This document shows, one piece after another, positions 17,086 to 24,519 of a stretch of DNA of 64,000 nt. Both the position numbers and the translations under genes were made by a program. Each line of letters opens with the position of its first letter. Positions within the stretch are counted from its first letter, which is position 1. The notes under the pieces are model-generated. The model had not been told where the DNA came from. It did no database searches and saw nothing but the letters and a program-made list of their open reading frames with translations. The DNA is from Thiomicrorhabdus sp965602805. GTDB lineage: Bacteria > Pseudomonadota > Gammaproteobacteria > Thiomicrospirales > Thiomicrospiraceae. The stretch spans positions 372,001 to 436,000 of the forward strand of contig CBFCZK010000001.1 of the NCBI GenBank assembly GCA_965602805.1, in the 5' to 3' direction.

Positions 17086-18621
17086 TTGAAGCGACGCGAT
17101 TTTATTCAAGCAGGCCTGGTAGGTTTACCGGGCCTGAGTTTTTTGGGTCTATCGGGTTGTCAAAGCCCGCAGAATGAAGCTTCTATTCGCGTGGGCATTA
17201 CCTCTCGCCCACGCATGTTGGATCCTCGTAAAGCTACAGATGCTTTATCCAGTCGTGTGAATCGCCTGATTTACCGTCAGCTGATTGATTTTGACGAAAG
17301 CTTTCAAGCCATTCCAGATTTAGCCAGTTGGCAGCAACTCTCTAATACCCACTATCGTTTTACGCTGAATGATTCGCTACCATTTCATCATGGTAAGAAA
17401 CTGACTGCAGAAGATGTCGTGGCGACTTACCAAAGTGTCTTGAATCCAGACTTAGGGTCTGCACACCGTGGTTCGTTAAAGGGTATTAAAGAGATCATCG
17501 CTGTGAATGCACAGCAAGTTGATTTCATTCTCGATAAAGCAGATGCACTGTTTGTGGGTCGTTTGGTGATTGGTATCTTGCCAAAGGATTTGATTGATAA
17601 AAATCATCTCTTTCATGAAACTCCAGTAGGGTCCGGCGCTTGCCAGTTTGTCTCTTTATCAGAGCAAAAGCTGGTGTTGAAACGTTTAGCCGATGACGCG
17701 GAACTTGTTTTTGTACCGGTCAAGGATGCAACCGTTCGAGTGTTGAAGCTAGAAAAGGGTGAGTTGGACATTATTCAAAATGACCTGTCTCCTGAGTTAG
17801 TGAGCTATTGTGCCAAACAAAGTGGTCTTAAGGTTGAATGGCACAGTGGGACTAACTTTGGTTATATCGGTTTTAATTTTGAAGATGAACTGCTGGCACA
17901 ACCAGCCATGCGCCAAGCCTTGGCTTACGGTATAAACCGTCAAGCCATAATCGATGCGATGTTTACTGGTCGAGCCCGTTTAGCGGGGGGCTTATTGGTG
18001 CCAGAACATTGGAGTGGCGTACAGGGTCTTCACGGTTATGACTACCAACCTGAGAAAGCCAAAGCTTTATTAAAACAAGTTGTTGTTCCACCAGGCCAGG
18101 TCAAAAAAGATTCCAATAATCAATCTGTTATTGAGTTAAGTTATAAAACATCTAATGATCCGACGCGCATACGTTTGGCGACCATCTACCAGTCGCAACT
18201 CAGAGAAATAGGTATTCATCTGAATATTCAAAGCTATGACTGGGGTACCTTTTACAGCGACATTAAAAAGGGACGTTTTCAGTTATATAGCTTGGCGTGG
18301 GTCGGCGTGAAGAGTCCAGATATTTTTCAATATGCATTTGACTCGGATGCCATTCCACCCAGTGGTGCCAATCGAGGACGGTATCGAGACGCGACAGCCG
18401 ATCAACTGATTCGTCAGGCAGGGCAAACTCAATCGTTAGCAGAGCAAGCGGTGCTTTACCAAGAATTACAGCGTCATTTGCAAGATACCTTGGCTGTGAT
18501 ACCACTTTGGTATGAGGATCAGTATTCGGTGATGCGTTCTAATATGAGTGGTTATGCACTCTATGCGGATGGTCGTTTGGATGGCTTGTTACAGGTACAG
18601 AAGAAAATACCATCTAAATAG
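17086..18621 (+). CDS. Peptide ABC transporter substrate-binding lipoprotein (SBP family 5)
   Basis: Solute-binding protein of the dipeptide/oligopeptide class, 511 residues. TTG start at 17086 with AAGGAG 7 bases upstream. The N-terminus MKRRDFIQAGLVG carries a twin-Arg-like motif and ends in LSGC, a lipobox, so it is likely exported by Tat and lipidated at Cys25. Family signatures include the KLTAEDVVATYQSVLNP region, MRQALAYGINRQAII and the C-terminal VIPLWYEDQY. Two matching permease genes lie 2-4 kb downstream beyond unrelated genes; no ATPase is in the window. The ligand (peptide, murein peptide or nickel chelate) is not determinable. Confidence 0.88.
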   Translation: MKRRDFIQAGLVGLPGLSFLGLSGCQSPQNEASIRVGITSRPRMLDPRKATDALSSRVNRLIYRQLIDFDESFQAIPDLASWQQLSNTHYRFTLNDSLPFHHGKKLTAEDVVATYQSVLNPDLGSAHRGSLKGIKEIIAVNAQQVDFILDKADALFVGRLVIGILPKDLIDKNHLFHETPVGSGACQFVSLSEQKLVLKRLADDAELVFVPVKDATVRVLKLEKGELDIIQNDLSPELVSYCAKQSGLKVEWHSGTNFGYIGFNFEDELLAQPAMRQALAYGINRQAIIDAMFTGRARLAGGLLVPEHWSGVQGLHGYDYQPEKAKALLKQVVVPPGQVKKDSNNQSVIELSYKTSNDPTRIRLATIYQSQLREIGIHLNIQSYDWGTFYSDIKKGRFQLYSLAWVGVKSPDIFQYAFDSDAIPPSGANRGRYRDATADQLIRQAGQTQSLAEQAVLYQELQRHLQDTLAVIPLWYEDQYSVMRSNMSGYALYADGRLDGLLQVQKKIPSK

Positions 18622-18695
18622 AGTATGGGTATTTTTTAGAGGATGTTACTCGTTGGTGTTTGAGGTTGACGAACTGATGAACTGACAGACTTAAC

Positions 18696-18724
18696 AAAAA
18701 CGACCAATATTATTGGCCGTTTTT
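18696..18724. terminator. Bidirectional terminator
   Basis: AAAAACGACCAAT - ATT - ATTGGCCGTTTTT, a 13-bp stem with one mismatch flanked by A- and T-tracts, between the converging SBP and DUF2202 genes. Confidence 0.85.
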
Positions 18725-18746
18725 AATCGATTTAAATGTCTTTGAG

Positions 18747-19451
18747 TTAACGTCTACCGCCACGACCACCATTTGTTTGGGTCGTTGTTGTGGTATTTGT
18801 ATTGCCCGTTTCGGCTTCTGAATTCACAATCGCATCAAACGCTTCTTGAGAGATATGGGTCGGGGTATATTCAAAGCCACCTTGCTCAATCAAACTATAA
18901 AAGCTTCTAAGGTGGTTTCTTGAACCCTTTAATAGGTTGTTATAGGTATTGATGATATCGGCTTTGTTAATCAGGTTAATCTGCTCTTGGATATCTGCAA
19001 TATCGAGCTCTTCAATTTCCATACCGACTCTTAAAGCACCTTCATAGCTTTCAGCCCCTATTTTTACCAACTCTGCATATAACTCAGTAAACGCAGGATC
19101 CGTGAATACGCCAATCTCATCTGACTTAACGGGATCTTCTACATTGTATTTGACCAGCAAGGCTGCAACTTTGTCAGTGTGCGTCTGTTCAGAATCCGCA
19201 ATGTTTTGGAAAATTGGAATACCCCAGGTCGCGTAGAGCGTCAGGTAAACATCACGCGCCAGTTTTTCTTCTTCGCGCATAAATTTCAAACTACTGGATT
19301 CAAAACTGCTCAGTGGTGAAACCGTCTGAGTTTCGCTGCTGGTTTGTGATGTTTGCGTCGCTTGACTGTTCTTTCCACCCGCGGCATAGGCCGAGCTAAT
19401 GCCTAAAATGGCAAGGGTTAAGATTGAACTTTTTAATAGAGTGTTTTTCAT
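18747..19451 (-). CDS. Exported DUF2202 ferritin-like protein
   Basis: 234 residues. A signal peptide ends SSAYA near residue 23. A Ser/Thr/Gln-rich linker (24-50), the DUF2202 helical domain (about 52-190) and a Thr-rich tail ending NGGRGGRR follow. The domain has the ferritin-like helices with REEEKLARDVY, DSEQTHTDKV and SRNHLRSF, whose Glu and His residues are spaced as in metal-binding four-helix proteins. Biological function is unknown. The gene is preceded by a roughly 300-nt leader that contains a c-di-GMP-I aptamer, so its expression should follow c-di-GMP level. A good AAGGAAG ribosome binding site precedes the ATG. Confidence 0.85.
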   Translation of the reverse strand: MKNTLLKSSILTLAILGISSAYAAGGKNSQATQTSQTSSETQTVSPLSSFESSSLKFMREEEKLARDVYLTLYATWGIPIFQNIADSEQTHTDKVAALLVKYNVEDPVKSDEIGVFTDPAFTELYAELVKIGAESYEGALRVGMEIEELDIADIQEQINLINKADIINTYNNLLKGSRNHLRSFYSLIEQGGFEYTPTHISQEAFDAIVNSEAETGNTNTTTTTQTNGGRGGRR

Positions 19452-19631
19452 TTTAGCTTCCTTCTAATATTCGAGTATTTTGGAATGTCCGGAGTTCTGT
19501 TGGCTTAAGTTAACAACATAAGCTAACAGTGAGTCTCGGGGAAACCAGATTAAATCTGAAAATTAAAATTGAACGCAAAAATGCGGGAGAGGACTAAATG
19601 AAGAATCGTCCTGTGGGATCAGGACTGTTCT

Positions 19632-19759
19632 TTATTTGGCAGCTGGCTGTCTTTAAGTGACCTCTGCATGAGTCGGCAATCAACTCGTGCAGAGGTTTCT
19701 TTCAATAAGACCCTTGGCTTTCCGTCCTTGCTTCACAACAAGTTTGGCACAACAAATAA
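19632..19759 (-). ncRNA. c-di-GMP-I (GEMM) riboswitch aptamer upstream of DUF2202 gene
   Basis: On the minus strand the RNA folds as a GEMM-I aptamer. Closing helix P1: UUAUUUG (19753-19759) with CAAAUAA (19632-19638), 7 perfect pairs. Core strand: GCCAAA, then a 6-bp stem (19737-19742 with 19727-19732) capped by the GNRA tetraloop GUGA, then GGACGGAAAGCCAAGGGUCU, very close to the usual GGACGCAAAGCCacGGGUCU. The G-to-C change in GCCAAA and the C-to-G change in GACGG fall on residues that pair in the Vibrio Vc2 aptamer (21 and 46), so they compensate. The second helix (19660-19673 with 19683-19696) is 14 bp with one wobble. The 3' end AGCCAGCUGCC resembles the usual AGCCGGGUUACC. The expression platform (19452-19631) shows no obvious terminator. 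Alignment to Vc2 is from memory. Confidence 0.8.
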
Positions 19760-20095
19760 TAAATCAATACGTAATAGAGTCGCTTTGAAAACCGTTCTAT
19801 TCGTCTTGTGCGCTATTCTATAAAACCTATTGATGTCGGGTCTACACCCGAATGGGTGATATTTACATTTTTAGAGATTAAGTTTTTTATGGGCTTTTAT
19901 TTGTAATTCTAATGAGTTTTTCCGAGTGTTTATTTGGCCTGATTAATTTATGCAAAGTCTTGAAAATCTAAGTTGAATTTTGCTGATGGGGTGTTTAGTT
20001 CCATTTTAATGAAAAATAGTCTGCAAAGCTTCTCCAAGGCGGACTAATCAACGTTAAAATAGCCTCAATTATTTATAGCTCTACAGTAGGTTACA
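19760..20095. other. Intergenic region upstream of riboswitch and L,D-transpeptidase
   Basis: 336 bp, AT-rich, presumably holding the promoters of the riboswitch-led minus-strand transcript and of the plus-strand L,D-transpeptidase. No coding sequence or repeat recognised. Confidence 0.5.
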
Positions 20096-20590
20096 TTGTC
20101 TTACTCTATTTTGATTTCTATTTCGCAGCAGACATTGTCGGTTTTTTCAGACGTTGAGAATAGTGCTGTTCCAGTTCGCTGTTACTCTGTGAGTACTGGC
20201 TTAAAGGGGGCGGGCTGTGACAAGGATTCAGGTAAGACGCCGTTAGGGTTACATCAACTGCGCGCTAAGATTGGTCATAATGCACCTATCAATACTGTTT
20301 TTGTTGGTCGTAGAGCCACTGGTGAGATTTTTGATGAAAGCTTGGCGGTTAAGTATCCGCAGCGAGATTGGATACTGAGTCGCATTCTATGGCTCTCTGG
20401 TAAAGAAGTTGGTACCAATCGGCTCGGTAATGTTGACAGTATGCAGCGTTATATCTATATACATGGCACACCAGACAGCGAACCGATGGGTAAGCCTTTA
20501 TCACATGGCTGTATTCGCATGCGCAATGAAGACTTAATTGAGTTGTTTGATTTGATAGAATCCGGTACCGAGGTCATGATTACTGAATGA
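20096..20590 (+). CDS. L,D-transpeptidase (YkuD domain), no signal peptide
   Basis: A 164-residue protein that is essentially one YkuD catalytic domain, which cross-links or edits peptidoglycan stem peptides through an acyl-Cys. The active-site motif is H123-GT...SHG-C139-IRM. The chosen start is TTG at 20096, with AGTAGG upstream; no ATG fits before the conserved N-terminal strand. There is no signal peptide, LysM or membrane anchor. It either leaves the cell by another route or acts in the cytoplasm on recycled peptides. The peptide permease genes follow after 88 bp, so a link to murein peptide recycling is possible but unproved. Confidence 0.82.
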   Translation: MSYSILISISQQTLSVFSDVENSAVPVRCYSVSTGLKGAGCDKDSGKTPLGLHQLRAKIGHNAPINTVFVGRRATGEIFDESLAVKYPQRDWILSRILWLSGKEVGTNRLGNVDSMQRYIYIHGTPDSEPMGKPLSHGCIRMRNEDLIELFDLIESGTEVMITE

Positions 20591-20678
20591 GAAGCTTTAA
20601 GGTGAACACATTACAATCGGCAACCGAATCTGTAATCAAGTATGCAATCAACAATGCCATCAAGTATGAGGCTCTTTT

Positions 20679-21602
20679 GTGATTAGTTATTTCTTCCGCT
20701 TATTAGGCTCGGTGCTGTTTGTTTCTTGGATTGTCGGCACCTTGGTCTTCTTCTTAATCCATTTAGTACCCGGTGATCCAGTAGCTGTCATGTTAGGTGA
20801 TTGGGCGAGTCCAGCTGATGAAACGGTATTACGCGAGCAGTTAGGCTTGCATCTGCCAATCTTGACACAGTACTGGCATTTTATATCCGGCGTAATCCAG
20901 TTTGATTTAGGCCAGTCGCTGTTTTTTCAACAGCCTGTCTCTGAGTTGATTGCCGAACGTTTTCCAATGACTTTGCAGTTAGCGGTTATGGCGTTATTGG
21001 TCGCGGCCATAATTGCTTTTCCATTGGGACTATGGGCGGCGTTAAGAGCGGGTAAGTGGCCGGATCACCTTTCGATGACCGTCTCTTTGGTAGGTGTCTC
21101 AATTCCTAACTTTTGGTTAGGGCCAATGCTCATTCTCTTCTTCTCTTTATGGTTAGCTTGGTTACCCGTAAGTGGTGCAGAACAACCGTTTTCTTGGATA
21201 CTACCTGCCATTACTTTAGGGACGGCATTAGCGGCGATTTTAGCGCGTATGTTAAGAGCTTCGTTGTTAGAAGTGTTGCATGAAGACTATATCCGTACGG
21301 CACAAGCCAAAGGATTACCAGGGCGATTGGTTTATGGCAAACACGCGCTAATGAACGCTTTATTGCCCGTGGTCACCATCTTAGGCTTACAGCTTGGAAC
21401 TCTATTAGGCGGCGCGGTTATTACCGAAGTGGTATTTGATTGGCCAGGCCTGGGGCAACTCTTGGTGGAGTCCATTCAGCGCCGTGATTATCCAGTTGTG
21501 CAAGGCTGTATCTTAGTCATCAGTGTGGCGTATATTACGATTAATGGCTTAACGGAATTAGTCTACGCTTGGTTAGACCCGAGAATAAGGGTGGCAACCT
21601 AA
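20679..21602 (+). CDS. Peptide ABC transporter permease (DppB-type)
   Basis: Inner-membrane permease of 307 residues with six predicted helices. The N-terminal block FLIHLVPGDPVAVMLGD and the EAA loop ASLLEVLHEDYIRTAQAKGLP...HALMNALLPVV are those of the DppB/OppB family. GTG start at 20679. It pairs with the DppC-type gene 24 bp downstream and probably with the binding lipoprotein at 17086-18621. The ATPases must be encoded elsewhere. A two-mismatch form of the iterated palindrome falls at 21443-21454. Confidence 0.9.
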   Translation: MISYFFRLLGSVLFVSWIVGTLVFFLIHLVPGDPVAVMLGDWASPADETVLREQLGLHLPILTQYWHFISGVIQFDLGQSLFFQQPVSELIAERFPMTLQLAVMALLVAAIIAFPLGLWAALRAGKWPDHLSMTVSLVGVSIPNFWLGPMLILFFSLWLAWLPVSGAEQPFSWILPAITLGTALAAILARMLRASLLEVLHEDYIRTAQAKGLPGRLVYGKHALMNALLPVVTILGLQLGTLLGGAVITEVVFDWPGLGQLLVESIQRRDYPVVQGCILVISVAYITINGLTELVYAWLDPRIRVAT

Positions 21603-21626
21603 GATGAAAGATAGGGTTTTTGATTA

Positions 21627-22430
21627 ATGTTACGTTATTTAAGTTATAGCATCGTTATCGTCTGGCTGTTGATGGCGGCTTTAGGCTTTGTCATTGGTGA
21701 AGGTGCTAATCAAGTGGTTCTGTCACAGTTTTTGACTGGACCGAATGACCAGGCCTGGTTAGGGTCCGATGAGTTAGGTCGTCCAGTATTGGAACGTCTT
21801 ATATTAGGCGCACAAACTTCGTTGTTTGTCGCCTTGGGTGTAGTCTTCTTTTCAGCCATTATCGGTACCACCATTGGTATCTATAGTGGTTATATGGGCG
21901 GCTGGACGGATCGCATTATCACCAAAATCATTGATGTCTTTTTAGCTTTTCCAGGTTTACTGTTGGCCATCGCTTTAGCGGCGATTCTCGGGCCAGGAAT
22001 TGAAAACGTGGTATTCGCTTTAGTTGTCGTCGGTTGGGTCGGTTATGCCCGTTTAGCAAGAGCGCAAACCTTAAGCCTTCGTCATCGTGAACACATTCTC
22101 GCGGCACGTTCACTCGCCGTGCCGATGCCGTGGATATTGTGGCGTCATGTCTTACCACTCATCCTGGCGCCTTTAGGGGTCGAAGCCACTTTTGGTGTGG
22201 CCGGTGCGGTGATTTCAGAAGCCGGGCTCTCTTTTCTAGGCTTAGGTGTGCAACCACCGGATGCTTCATGGGGCAGTATGATTAAAGAGGGCACACGTTA
22301 CCTATTGGTTGCACCACACTTGGTGCTGGCACCTGGTATCGCTTTGATGTTAGTGGTCTTGGCGGTCAACTTGGTTGGCGATCAATGGCGTGATCATTTG
22401 GATGTGCGTTCTCGTAAATCTAATCGTTAA
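21627..22430 (+). CDS. Peptide ABC transporter permease (DppC-type)
   Basis: 267-residue inner-membrane permease. It carries the family block WLGSDELGRPVLERLILGA, a GAQTSLFVAL helix and an EAA loop (REHILAARSLAVPMPWILWRHVLP) followed by EAGLSFLGLGVQPP. Five or six helices are predicted. It partners the DppB-type protein encoded 24 bp upstream. An exact iterated palindrome occupies codons 41-44 (Asp-Gln-Ala-Trp), immediately before the conserved LGSDELGR block, so the site has been accommodated next to a well-conserved region. Confidence 0.92.
   Translation: MLRYLSYSIVIVWLLMAALGFVIGEGANQVVLSQFLTGPNDQAWLGSDELGRPVLERLILGAQTSLFVALGVVFFSAIIGTTIGIYSGYMGGWTDRIITKIIDVFLAFPGLLLAIALAAILGPGIENVVFALVVVGWVGYARLARAQTLSLRHREHILAARSLAVPMPWILWRHVLPLILAPLGVEATFGVAGAVISEAGLSFLGLGVQPPDASWGSMIKEGTRYLLVAPHLVLAPGIALMLVVLAVNLVGDQWRDHLDVRSRKSNR
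21748..21759. repeat. Iterated palindrome, copy 4 (inside DppC-type gene)
   Basis: Exact ACCAGGCCTGGT in frame as Asp-Gln-Ala-Trp-Leu at codons 41-45 of the permease. Confidence 0.9.
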
Positions 22431-22551
22431 TCTTTAGGGTTAACGTAACGTTGGTTTATATTACAGATAGATGAGCCACGAAGACTCGAAGGCACGAAGA
22501 AAAGAGTTCACAGGCTAGAAATAAGGCTGACGTTTCACCTGATTTGGTTTG

Positions 22552-22563
22552 ACCAGGCCTGGT
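22552..22563. repeat. Iterated palindrome, copy 5
   Basis: Exact core, extended to TGACCAGGCCTGGTCA (16 bp), in the first unit of the 135-bp tandem duplication. Confidence 0.9.
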
Positions 22564-22686
22564 CAGTTTGGAAATTCCTTAATTTGCGTTTAAAGCTATA
22601 CCGGTTTGAACCACGAAGACTCGAAGGTACGAAGAAAAGATTGAATGGACTATAAGGAAGGCTGAAGTTTGATCTGTTTTGCGTTG

Positions 22687-22698
22687 ACCAGGCCTGGT
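22687..22698. repeat. Iterated palindrome, copy 6
   Basis: Exact core, GACCAGGCCTGGTC, in the second unit of the 135-bp tandem duplication, exactly 135 bp after copy 5. Confidence 0.9.
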
Positions 22699-22760
22699 CG
22701 GTTTGAAAATACCTTAATTTACGTTTTATCTATTGAGGTTTTACCCCTGAACCTTCTACT

Positions 22761-23210
22761 TTAGACACGTTTCAATAAATGAACACTGTCTCCAATTTTA
22801 ATCACGCCTGGTCTCAATACCATACAACGTGCACCGCCACGCCAATTGGGTGTTAAAGCGGCTTTTAAGCCTGGCTGTAAATCATCCATACGCTGACAAG
22901 GGTCGGTTTCACGGGTGATTTCTAGTAACACGCTACCAATTTGAACTTGCTGACCAATCATCGCTTCATTGAATTCAAAATCATCAATCAGTAGGTTCGC
23001 ACGTCTCTCTGTCCAATCCAGTTCGACTCCTACTTCTGCGTTAGCCTGATCCCAGCTTTTTTTAGAGAGAAGCGTCACTTGGGTTTTCTGGCGTTTTTGC
23101 CCTTGATAGTCATTCTCCAGCCCGGCCTCGATCGTGACGGCTATCTGTTGATGTGTTGTGATGCTGCCTTTAGAGGCTGGATGGGTGGCAATACCAATTA
23201 ATTTAGCCAT
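22761..23210 (-). CDS. MOSC-domain protein
   Basis: 149-residue stand-alone MOSC domain, a fold shared with the C-terminus of molybdenum-cofactor sulfurase and with YiiM. The conserved cysteine that binds sulfur or Mo lies in ETDPCQRMDDLQPGL near residue 109. ERRANLLIDDF and the C-terminal GARCMVLRPGVIKIGD are typical. Short members may act in N-hydroxylated base detoxification or metal-sulfur transfer; the substrate is unknown. It is transcribed alone, with a 238-bp gap before the divergent nagZ. Confidence 0.85.
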   Translation of the reverse strand: MAKLIGIATHPASKGSITTHQQIAVTIEAGLENDYQGQKRQKTQVTLLSKKSWDQANAEVGVELDWTERRANLLIDDFEFNEAMIGQQVQIGSVLLEITRETDPCQRMDDLQPGLKAALTPNWRGGARCMVLRPGVIKIGDSVHLLKRV

Positions 23211-23448
23211 ATTAAAATTCCTATTATTTATTCTAAACAGTACTCTTCTAAGAAGTAGGTTGTTTTCAGTGCAAACAGCATAACGTTTTAATATGACAGT
23301 TATATTAAATTTACAGTAGATGTTAAATGTATTGGGTGAGATAAAATCGCCTATAGGCTTGGTAAATCGTTGGTTTTTGGTATGATACGGTCATTAAACA
23401 GCGGCACCAGAATGCTTTGGTTGTTGTCTTGAACGTTAAGGAATTGAA

Positions 23449-24519
23449 ATGCAAAAAATAGATGGTCAGGCGATGTCTTTAGGGTCTGTAATGGTGGATA
23501 TTGAAGGAACTCATCTTCAACCAGTCGATATAGAGCGTTTAATGGATCCATTGGTGGCTGGCGTAATTCTTTTCAGTCGAAACTTTAAATCGATTGAGCA
23601 GATTCAGAAGTTGACCAGATCGATTCATGACTTACGTCACCCTAAACTGCTCATTGGCGTAGATCACGAAGGCGGACGTGTACAACGTTTTCGTGAAGGT
23701 TTTACGCATATCCCTCCCATGAGAGTATTGGGTGAGTTGTACGAAAAAGATGAAAAGCACAGTTATGCCGTCGCCGAGAAATTGGGTTGGTTATTGGCCG
23801 CTGAACTGTTGTCGGTTGGCATTGATTTTAGCTTTGCGCCAGTGGTTGACTTGGATTACGGCGGCAGTAAAGTCATTGGCGATCGTGCGTTTCATAGCAA
23901 CCCGATTGCAGTGGGTAACTTGTCATTCCATTTGATGTTGGGCATGCGTAAAGCAGGCATGGCGTCAGTGGCGAAACATTTCCCAGGTCACGGTTTTATT
24001 GAAGCCGACACCCACCTTGAAGTCGCTGTGGATGAAAGACCTTTTGCCGAGATTCAGCAGCACGATCTGCAACCTTTTTTACGTCTCATTGAAAATGGTT
24101 TGGATGCCGTCATGCCAGCGCATGTTATCTATCCACGTATGGACTCCTTGCCGGCAGGTTTCTCTGAAGTATGGTTACAAGTAGTCTTACGCAAGCAGTG
24201 TCATTTTGAGGGGGCGATTATCAGTGATGATATGAGCATGAAAGCCGCCACTGAATTCGGCAGTGCGTCGCAACGAGTTTTAAAGGCTCTGCAAGCGGGT
24301 TGTGACTTAGTCTTGGTATGTAATGACCCTATGGCCGCGGATGAAGTACTGAGTAAGGTTAACTGGCATGCCAATGCTTTGTCACATGCGCGCCTGATTC
24401 GTTTGCACGCGCACGGTAAATTCGACTATCAAAAATTACAATACGATCCACTTTGGCAAGCCGCCGTAACGGTCGTTAATCAATTGAATCAAGTGAATGA
24501 TCAGCAGGAGTTAATTTAA
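23449..24519 (+). CDS. nagZ: Beta-N-acetylhexosaminidase
   Basis: Cytoplasmic glycoside hydrolase family 3 enzyme that removes GlcNAc from anhydro-muropeptides during wall recycling. 356 residues, a single TIM-barrel as in gammaproteobacterial NagZ. Hallmarks: GVDHEGGRVQRFREGFT, SFAPVVDLD, the flexible-loop motif KHFPGHGFIEADTH (catalytic Asp and His dyad) and the nucleophile loop ISDDMSMKAA. The ATG has GTTAAGGAAT upstream. The mechanosensitive channel gene overlaps its stop codon by one base, so the two are translationally coupled. Confidence 0.95.
   Translation: MQKIDGQAMSLGSVMVDIEGTHLQPVDIERLMDPLVAGVILFSRNFKSIEQIQKLTRSIHDLRHPKLLIGVDHEGGRVQRFREGFTHIPPMRVLGELYEKDEKHSYAVAEKLGWLLAAELLSVGIDFSFAPVVDLDYGGSKVIGDRAFHSNPIAVGNLSFHLMLGMRKAGMASVAKHFPGHGFIEADTHLEVAVDERPFAEIQQHDLQPFLRLIENGLDAVMPAHVIYPRMDSLPAGFSEVWLQVVLRKQCHFEGAIISDDMSMKAATEFGSASQRVLKALQAGCDLVLVCNDPMAADEVLSKVNWHANALSHARLIRLHAHGKFDYQKLQYDPLWQAAVTVVNQLNQVNDQQELI

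Larger units (their letters stand above)
22473..22726. repeat. 135-bp tandem duplication carrying two palindromes
   Basis: Two diverged copies in direct tandem with a 135-bp period: about 22473-22607 and 22608-22726. Each starts with CCACGAAGACTCGAAGG followed by CACGAAGAAAAG or a close variant, and each contains an exact iterated palindrome at the same offset (22552 and 22687), then TTTGGAAATTCCTTAATTT or similar. It fills the 330-bp convergent gap between the permease and MOSC genes. No coding sequence is seen. Confidence 0.88.

Noticed and set aside
22440..22760. CRISPR-like array of two repeats
   Set aside because: Only two 135-bp units in direct tandem with diverged, homologous interiors. 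There are no short identical repeats with unique spacers and no cas genes.
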